Assembly: GCF_039631355.1 (NCBI RefSeq)
Contig: NZ_JBDIVF010000002.1
Location: 434,001-498,000, forward strand
Source of the DNA: Uliginosibacterium paludis
GTDB taxonomy: Bacteria; Pseudomonadota; Gammaproteobacteria; Burkholderiales; Rhodocyclaceae
Direction: 5' to 3'
Length of the DNA stretch: 64,000 nucleotides
In this document: one piece after another, positions 58,909 to 64,000 of the stretch
How the letters are laid out: each line of letters opens with the position of its first letter
Numbering within the stretch: the stretch's first letter is position 1
The notes under the pieces: model-generated
Seen by the model: the letters and a program-made list of their open reading frames with translations, nothing else
Told to the model about the DNA's origin: nothing
The model's database searches: none
Position numbers and translations under genes: made by a program

Positions 58909-60741
58909 TCAGGGCTGCGGCAGGACCAGATGCTCCCGCTTCAGCGCCGGTGCATGGGCCAGCGAGAGCGCCGGGCCGCTGCCACGGTAATCGTCCAGCC
59001 GGATGTCCCGCAGGCTGCCGCGCAGCAGGCCGTCGATGCGCAGGCCGCCGGTGCCGCTCAGGCGCAGGTCTTCGATGCTGATGTTCTGGTGGAAAACCTG
59101 CTGTGCCGGGTTGGCGGTGACGGTGAGGGCGGCCGGCATGTCCGCACCGGCTTCCGGCGGGCGGCCCACGACCGAGTTGTGCAGGATGCGGAAATCGCTG
59201 AAGCGGCCGGATTCACGAGCCGGGCGGAAGTCCAGCAGCTGGTTGGCATCCGAATAGTCGAGCGTGATGACGACTGCCTCGCGCTCCAGATCGCGGTGGG
59301 CATTGTCGCGATAGACCACCTGCCGGCCCCCGCCGCCATTGGCGGTATTGCTCTTGGCGCGCAGGCCGACCTGGGTCAGGTACATGACGTTGTCTTCAGC
59401 CAGAAGGTCTTCGATCCAGGCGCCGGTATGGCTGCCGATCACCACGCCGCCGTGACCGTGGCGCATGTAGTTGTCGAAGATCCAGGCCCCCTTCATCGGC
59501 GGCTGGCGGGCCGCGTCGGCGCCAGTGCCGGCGGCGAAATTGACGCAGTCATCGCCGGTGTCGAAGAAGCTGTCGAACACCTTCACGTCCGTGCTGTTGC
59601 CGAACTCCACACCGTCGCCGTTGTTGGCGTTGAAGGTCTCGATGCGGACGCCTTCCACCGTGGCATGCCGGACCTCGAGGAACATCAGGCCGTGGTTGGC
59701 GGGGTTGCGGAAGGTGGGGCCGGACACATACACGCCGTCCACATCGCGCAGCGTCATCAGGCTCGACCGGCTCTGGCCATAGGCCGTCTCCAGCTTGAGG
59801 CCGGCAGCGAGCCCTGCCTTGACCTGCGTTGCGGCCAGCAGGCCGGTCTGGTCCACGCTGCTGCGATTGCCTTTCAGGTAGCGCGGGGCGGTGCGGCCGG
59901 TTTCATCCGGTGCTTCCGCGGCTTCGTCACGCCGCCAGCCGTTGCCGTCCACCACGCCTTCGCCGACGATGCGAATGTCATTGAAAGCGGTATGGCTGCC
60001 CGGGCGCGGGTCGTAGGCGTTCAGCAGCGAGGGCGGGCGCCGCACGGTGGAGTAGGGGTAGAGCAGATAGCCCTTGTCGAGCGGATAGTCCTCGGCGCGG
60101 TCCGAACCGAGCAGGGTCGCGCCACGAGCGATTTCCAGCGTCATCCGGCTTTTCAGGAAGAGCGCGCCGCTGCGGTAGCGGCCGGGCGGAAGAAAGACCG
60201 TGCCGCCGGCCGGGCAGCGGTCGATGCTGGCCTGCAGCGCGACGGTGTCGAGCGTTTCGCCGTCTCCTTTCGCGCCTTGCTCGCGCACATCGCAGCGCGG
60301 CGATTCGGCCGGCGTGCGGACGTGTAGCGTGGCCGAGGGGCGCGAGAGGCTGCCGTCGCGATAGACCGCGCGCACGCTGAAATCGTAATCGCTGTCGGGC
60401 GAGAGATCGGTGATCCGGTAGTGATGCAGATCGGTGCGGACCTGCTGTGCCGCGCGGTCCGCCGCTTCGAAATGCGCAACATAGGGCGCGACCGGCGAGA
60501 GGCGGGCGGCGTTGTCGCGCGCGCTGCCCAGGGTCTGGCCGTTGCGATAGACCCGGTAATCCACCACCTCGCGATAGTCCGCCGGCTTCTGCCAGATCAG
60601 TACCGCGTGATGAGCATCCAGCCCCTGGGCCGGGATTTCGGGCTGGCCGGGCGTTTCAGCTGCCTGCACCAGCAGCGGCAAGGCGGCCGGCAGGCTGCAC
60701 AACAGGGCCCGCTGCAGGCGGCGGCGGGAGAAGGAAGGCAT
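58909..60741 (-). CDS. Exported GH28 polygalacturonase-like pectinase with N-terminal FnIII domain
   Basis: The product is 610 aa from MPSFSRRRLQRALLCSLPAA, a Tat/Sec-like signal (RRRL then hydrophobic core). A fibronectin III-like domain at about 30-145 (HHAVLIWQKPADYREVVDYR, HYRITDLSPDSDYDFSVRAV) precedes the right-handed beta-helix. GH28 motifs are FNANNGDGVEFGNS, FDTGDDCVNF, GHGGVVIGSHTG and GLRAKSNT. Resembles exo-poly-alpha-galacturonosidases of the PehX type. It would cut pectin fragments in the periplasm. Confidence 0.9.
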   Translation of the reverse strand: MPSFSRRRLQRALLCSLPAALPLLVQAAETPGQPEIPAQGLDAHHAVLIWQKPADYREVVDYRVYRNGQTLGSARDNAARLSPVAPYVAHFEAADRAAQQVRTDLHHYRITDLSPDSDYDFSVRAVYRDGSLSRPSATLHVRTPAESPRCDVREQGAKGDGETLDTVALQASIDRCPAGGTVFLPPGRYRSGALFLKSRMTLEIARGATLLGSDRAEDYPLDKGYLLYPYSTVRRPPSLLNAYDPRPGSHTAFNDIRIVGEGVVDGNGWRRDEAAEAPDETGRTAPRYLKGNRSSVDQTGLLAATQVKAGLAAGLKLETAYGQSRSSLMTLRDVDGVYVSGPTFRNPANHGLMFLEVRHATVEGVRIETFNANNGDGVEFGNSTDVKVFDSFFDTGDDCVNFAAGTGADAARQPPMKGAWIFDNYMRHGHGGVVIGSHTGAWIEDLLAEDNVMYLTQVGLRAKSNTANGGGGRQVVYRDNAHRDLEREAVVITLDYSDANQLLDFRPARESGRFSDFRILHNSVVGRPPEAGADMPAALTVTANPAQQVFHQNISIEDLRLSGTGGLRIDGLLRGSLRDIRLDDYRGSGPALSLAHAPALKREHLVLPQP

Positions 60742-60832
60742 GCGGACTCCGGAATCGGTTGGATTCCGCATGCTAGGTGCAAGCCCTTGCGCCTGCCTGA
60801 CGCCGGACTGACAGCCCGGCGGCAGTGCGCGT

Positions 60833-62317
60833 TCAGCGGCGGCGCCTGGTGAGCGCGTCGGTGTCGAGATCGATCCGGGCAAGCGGAATCAGGCGGCTGC
60901 CGCGACGCAGGCGGTAGCCGGCCCAGATCAGCAGGAAGAGCGGAATCCCGATATAGGTCGCGATCAGCCCCATCCAGTCGACACGCTCGGCAGAGAAGGC
61001 CTGCCAGTTCTGACCCAGCGCGATCAGCAGGCAGAGGCCGAAGGCAAACAGCGGACCGAAGGGGAAAAACTTCGAGCGGTAGGGCAGCTCGGCCAGATCA
61101 CGCCCCTGCAGCAGCCAGGCGCGGCGGAAGCGGTAATGGCACACGGCGATGCCCAGCCAGGCGATGAAGCCGGTCATGCCCGAGGTGTTGAGCAGCCAGA
61201 GATAGACCGTCTGGTCCCCGAAGATCGAGGTCAGGAAGCACAGCGCGCCGACAGCGGTGGTGGCCAGCAGCGCGTTGAAGGGCACGCCGTTCTTCGTCAG
61301 CCGCGCGAAGCAGGCCGGTGCCTTGCCGTCGCAGGCCAGGGCGTAGAGCATCCGGGTCGAGGCGTACATGCCCGAGTTTCCGGCCGAGAGGATCGCGGTC
61401 AGGATCACCGCATTCATCACGCTTGCGGCAAAGGCAATGCCGGCCCGCTCGAAGACCAGTGTGAAGGGGCTCACGCTGATGTCGGTGGCATCGTTCTTGA
61501 GCAGGCTCGGGTCGGTATGCGGAATCAGCAGGCCGATGATCAGGATCGCCAGCACGTAGAACAGCAGGATGCGCCAGAACACCTGACGCACCGCACGCGG
61601 AATGTTGCGCGCCGGATCATCCGATTCACCCGCGGCGATGCCGATCAGCTCGGTCCCCTGGAAGGAGAAGCCGGCAATCATCGCCACCCCGATCAGCGCC
61701 ATGATGCCGCCCGAAAAGGGTGCATCCCCGGCGGTGAAGTTCTCCAGCGGCAGCGTGTCGCCCCGGTGCATGATCCCGAAGACCATCATCAGGCCGATGC
61801 CGATGAACACGATCACGGTCACGACCTTGATCAGCGAGAACCAGTATTCGCCTTCGCCGAAGCCTTTCACCGAGATCGCGTTGAGCGCGAACATCAGCGT
61901 CAGCGCCGCGCCGCTCCACACGATGCCGGGCACTTCGGGGAACCAGTACTTCATGATGATCGCCGCGGCGACGAGTTCCACCGCGATGGTCACCGCCCAG
62001 TTGTACCAGTAGTTCCAGCCCAGCGCGAAGCCGAAACCCGGCTCCACGAAGCGTGCGCCATAGGTCGAGAAGGAACCGGCCACCGGCATGTGGGCCGCCA
62101 TCTCGCCGAGGCTGGTCATCAGGAAATACACCATCAGGCCGATCAGCGCATAGCCGAGCAGGGCACCACCCGGGCCTGCCTGGGCCACTGTTGCGCCGGA
62201 GGCGACGAAGAGCCCGGTACCGATCGAGCCACCGATCGCGATCATGGTGAGATGGCGTGCCTTGAGGCTGCGGCGCAGCCCTTCGCCCTGTTGCGGGGCG
62301 TTTGCAGGAGCAGTCAT
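60833..62317 (-). CDS. Amino acid permease (LysP-like APC family)
   Basis: The product is 494 aa with twelve membrane segments. The motif IAIGGSIGTGLFVASGATVA near 27, FLMTSLGEMAAHMPVAGSFS near 65, and SFQGTELIGIAAGESDDPAR near 220 resemble LysP/GABA permease. Proton-driven uptake of lysine or a related amino acid is likely. Reads toward the pectinase gene. Confidence 0.88.
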   Translation of the reverse strand: MTAPANAPQQGEGLRRSLKARHLTMIAIGGSIGTGLFVASGATVAQAGPGGALLGYALIGLMVYFLMTSLGEMAAHMPVAGSFSTYGARFVEPGFGFALGWNYWYNWAVTIAVELVAAAIIMKYWFPEVPGIVWSGAALTLMFALNAISVKGFGEGEYWFSLIKVVTVIVFIGIGLMMVFGIMHRGDTLPLENFTAGDAPFSGGIMALIGVAMIAGFSFQGTELIGIAAGESDDPARNIPRAVRQVFWRILLFYVLAILIIGLLIPHTDPSLLKNDATDISVSPFTLVFERAGIAFAASVMNAVILTAILSAGNSGMYASTRMLYALACDGKAPACFARLTKNGVPFNALLATTAVGALCFLTSIFGDQTVYLWLLNTSGMTGFIAWLGIAVCHYRFRRAWLLQGRDLAELPYRSKFFPFGPLFAFGLCLLIALGQNWQAFSAERVDWMGLIATYIGIPLFLLIWAGYRLRRGSRLIPLARIDLDTDALTRRRR

Positions 62318-62536
62318 GGGAGAAAATCCTCCATCCCTCGCCGGACCGCCGACACCACAAGCCAGCAGGGTCCGGAAAGATGAGGTCGCGATGGTATCCC
62401 GACACGACGCCGCAGAGCCTCCGCAGTCATCGTTTGTTGCAAGCCTGCCTCATGCGCTGCAGCGCGGCCGGAGGTGACGCCGCGGGTTCAGATCGAAGGC
62501 GGGGGGGCCGGAGGCCTTGCGCGGAAGCGGAGTCGC

Positions 62537-62974
62537 TCAGGGCATCACACCGCGCCCGATCGCTTCCACCGTGACTTCCTGTTCGCTGCCGTCGGCCAGG
62601 CGCAGGGTGAGGATCAGGGGGATGCGGTCGCCGGCCTTGACCGGGCCGCTGAGGCCCTGCAGCACGAGGTGGCCGGTCACCGGCGTGAGCAGCAGCTTGC
62701 GGCGTTTCTCGAAGGGCAGGGACTTGACCGGTGTGGGTCGCAGCGGGCCGCCGTCAAGCTCGAAGCGCATGTCCTGCAGGCTCACCGAGCTGGCGAGCGG
62801 TGAGCGGGCCGCGACGATGCTGCCGGCTTCGTCGCAGAGGAATTCCAGGTAGGCGGTGGAGCTGCGAGCGCTGGCGAGCGTGCCCTTCACCCAGGGTTTG
62901 CTGATGACGACCTCGGCCGCCTGGGCGGTGAGGGCAAGCAGGCTGGCGGCGCAGGCGAGAACAACTCTTTTCAT
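62537..62974 (-). CDS. PCuAC-family (DUF461) exported protein lacking usual copper ligands
   Basis: The product is 145 aa with a signal peptide (MKRVVLACAASLLALTAQA). The fold is recognisable by SKPWVKGTL, SSTAYLEFLCDEAGSIVAAR, LQDMRFELDGG, TPVTGHLVLQGLSGPVKAGD and IPLILTLRLADGSEQEV. In normal PCuAC proteins a histidine and methionines (LHxH, MRP, GYHLMLM) bind Cu(I) for cytochrome oxidase. Here LQDM, LRP and GHLVLQG replace them, with a lone Met and His. It may bind metal differently or have another role. Confidence 0.8.
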   Translation of the reverse strand: MKRVVLACAASLLALTAQAAEVVISKPWVKGTLASARSSTAYLEFLCDEAGSIVAARSPLASSVSLQDMRFELDGGPLRPTPVKSLPFEKRRKLLLTPVTGHLVLQGLSGPVKAGDRIPLILTLRLADGSEQEVTVEAIGRGVMP

Positions 62975-63070
62975 GGCAGGGCTCCGTGGGCAGGCCCGAA
63001 TGATAACGCGCGGCACTGACGCCTTCCGGACGCCGCGGTATGCTTGCCACGAAGTTTTCCCTTTTTCCGG

Positions 63071-63460
63071 ATGCCCATGTTCGCCTCGATCCTTGCCATC
63101 AGTGCCGGTGCCTCGCTCGGCGCAGTCCTCCGCTGGGGACTCGGCTCGGCGCTCAACGCGCTGTTTCCCACGCTGCCGCCCGGTACGCTGCTGGCCAATC
63201 TGATCGGGGGTTACCTGATCGGTGTCGCGATTGCCTTCTTTTCGCATCATGCGGGGCTGGCGCCGGAGTGGCGGCTGTTCGTGATCACCGGCTTCCTCGG
63301 CGGTCTCACCACCTTCTCCACCTTCTCGGCCGAAGTCACCGCGCTGCTGCAGCAGGGCCGGCTGAGCTGGGCCTGCGGCGCGATCGCGATCCATGTCGTC
63401 GGCTCACTGCTGATGACGCTGGCAGGCCTGGCGAGCGTGGCGGCATTCCGTGCGCACTGA
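63071..63460 (+). CDS. crcB: Fluoride ion exporter CrcB/Fluc
   Basis: The product is 129 aa. Four membrane segments and the family motifs GAVLRWGLGSALN, GTLLANLIGGYLIGVAIAF, and GFLGGLTTFSTFSAEV. Works as a dual-topology dimer that lets F- leave the cell. Start at MPMFASILAI. I looked for a fluoride riboswitch and found none convincing. Confidence 0.95.
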   Translation: MPMFASILAISAGASLGAVLRWGLGSALNALFPTLPPGTLLANLIGGYLIGVAIAFFSHHAGLAPEWRLFVITGFLGGLTTFSTFSAEVTALLQQGRLSWACGAIAIHVVGSLLMTLAGLASVAAFRAH

Positions 63461-63485
63461 ACCGGTGTCGCGCCGGCATCCGGCC

Positions 63486-63794
63486 ATGCGTGCGCTGCTG
63501 AGCGCCGTGCTGCCACTGCTGGCGGGCTGCGTGGTGATGCCGAAGACCGAAGAGGTCTATGACCGCAGCTGCCAGATCTATGTCCGCGAGATGAGTCTGG
63601 AAGCGGTGAATGTCGGCGGTGTCCGGCTTGGTCTGTGCCAGAACGCCGGCTGCCTGGGTGGCGCCGCGGTGGTCGGTGCCGTGGCCGCGGCTTCTGCGGT
63701 GATTTCCGGCAGCATCGTGGTGGTCGGCAACACCGTCTACTGGCTCGAAAAGAAGGGTCGCTGCAATCCGCCGCCCGCGGCGCCGGCCGAATGA
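63486..63794 (+). CDS. Small lipoprotein of unknown function
   Basis: The product is 102 aa. Lipobox LLAGC at 12-16 (MRALLSAVLPLLAGCVVMP). The rest has SCQIYVREMSLEAVN, three further cysteines and a hydrophobic Gly-rich stretch (GGAAVVGAVAAASAVISGSI VVV) that could enter a membrane. No family recognised. Its stop overlaps the next ATG. Confidence 0.72.
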   Translation: MRALLSAVLPLLAGCVVMPKTEEVYDRSCQIYVREMSLEAVNVGGVRLGLCQNAGCLGGAAVVGAVAAASAVISGSIVVVGNTVYWLEKKGRCNPPPAAPAE

Positions 63795-64000
63795 GGGAAG
63801 CGCTGCTGAGCCTGCATCGGCGGCTGGATGAACGGGCCGCCGCGATCCGCACGCAGAAGCCGGACTGGCTCTGCAGCAAGGGCTGCGACAGCTGCTGTCG
63901 CCAGCTTGCCGCGGTGCCGGTGATCAGCGCGGGCGAATGGGCGCTGCTGCAGGAAGGCCTGGCCGTGTTGCCGGACCCGGTGCTGGCCGGATTCGACGCC
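63791..64000 (+). CDS. YkgJ-type zinc/iron-chelating cysteine cluster protein, cut by window edge
   Basis: 70 residues are visible from MREALLSLHRRLDERA. KGCDSCCRQLAAVPVI has the CxxxCxxCC cluster (C at 28, 32, 35, 36) of the YkgJ family. The role of the family is unknown; a metal-binding fold is inferred from the cysteines. The frame is open to the edge. Confidence 0.8.
   Translation, partial: MREALLSLHRRLDERAAAIRTQKPDWLCSKGCDSCCRQLAAVPVISAGEWALLQEGLAVLPDPVLAGFDA

Noticed and set aside
62975..63070. Possible fluoride riboswitch before crcB
   Set aside because: The spacer is 96 bases and I find no conserved crcB-motif sequence in it.
1..64000. tRNA, rRNA, CRISPR arrays, insertion sequences or prophage genes
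   Set aside because: I saw no regularly spaced repeats, no transposase motif and no tRNA-like cloverleaf. Small RNAs cannot be excluded by eye.

Overview
The window looks like a piece of a high-GC betaproteobacterial chromosome, probably of the Rhodocyclales/Zoogloeaceae type. This rests on gene content and order recalled from that group (rpmH-rnpA-yidD-yidC-mnmE, mnmG-rsmG-parA-parB, dnaA-dnaN-gyrB, dprA next to a LysM gene, def and fmt); no similarity search was run. It contains the replication origin region. Left of about 43.6 kb nearly all genes are on the minus strand and right of it, to about 53 kb, on the plus strand, as expected for leading-strand genes leaving an origin near 41.6-43.9 kb.

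Layout. 0-8.3 kb: a tightly overlapping cobalamin operon on the minus strand (cbiM, cbiF, cbiX, cbiC, cbiD, cbiET, cbiL, cbiG, then a CobE-BluB fusion cut by the window edge), headed by a cobalamin riboswitch. 8.4-11.5 kb: glutamate symporter, a BamE-like lipoprotein and a DUF481 outer-membrane protein. 11.5-20.4 kb: topoisomerase III, smg, dprA, a LysM protein, def-fmt, aquaporin and HtpX. 20.4-25.4 kb: an operon-like row of histone-deacetylase-family, DUF429 and SNF2/SWIM helicase genes. 25.4-29.1 kb: a bufferin-type RiPP operon (DUF2282 precursor, DUF692 MNIO enzyme, DUF2063 partner, DoxX membrane protein) followed by its own ECF sigma factor and a zinc-type anti-sigma factor. 29.2-37.2 kb: MATE exporter, AraC-type regulator, aromatic aminotransferase, YitT-type membrane protein, Lrp regulator, M20 peptidase and amino acid permease. 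37.5-43.6 kb: gyrB, a lipoprotein coupled to dnaN, dnaN, and dnaA. 43.9-52.4 kb: rpmH to parB with two parS sites. 52.4-64 kb: small membrane, cupin and secreted proteins, a PL7 polysaccharide lyase, GNAT, HemW, a frameshifted spermidine-synthase-like gene, a STAS protein, a GH28 pectinase, a LysP-like permease, a PCuAC-like protein, CrcB, a small lipoprotein and a partial YkgJ-type protein.

Main points of interest: (1) the bufferin operon, a metal-stress peptide system with built-in sigma/anti-sigma control; (2) CbiG split so that its C-terminal domain is fused to BluB; (3) a tandem duplication with a fixed offset of 381 bp in the dnaA-dnaN spacer, each copy carrying AT-rich DNA flanked by DnaA boxes; (4) a BamE-like lipoprotein translationally coupled to dnaN, with a paralogue at 9.8 kb; (5) a PCuAC-family protein that has lost its usual copper ligands; (6) a one-base frameshift in a spermidine-synthase-like gene.
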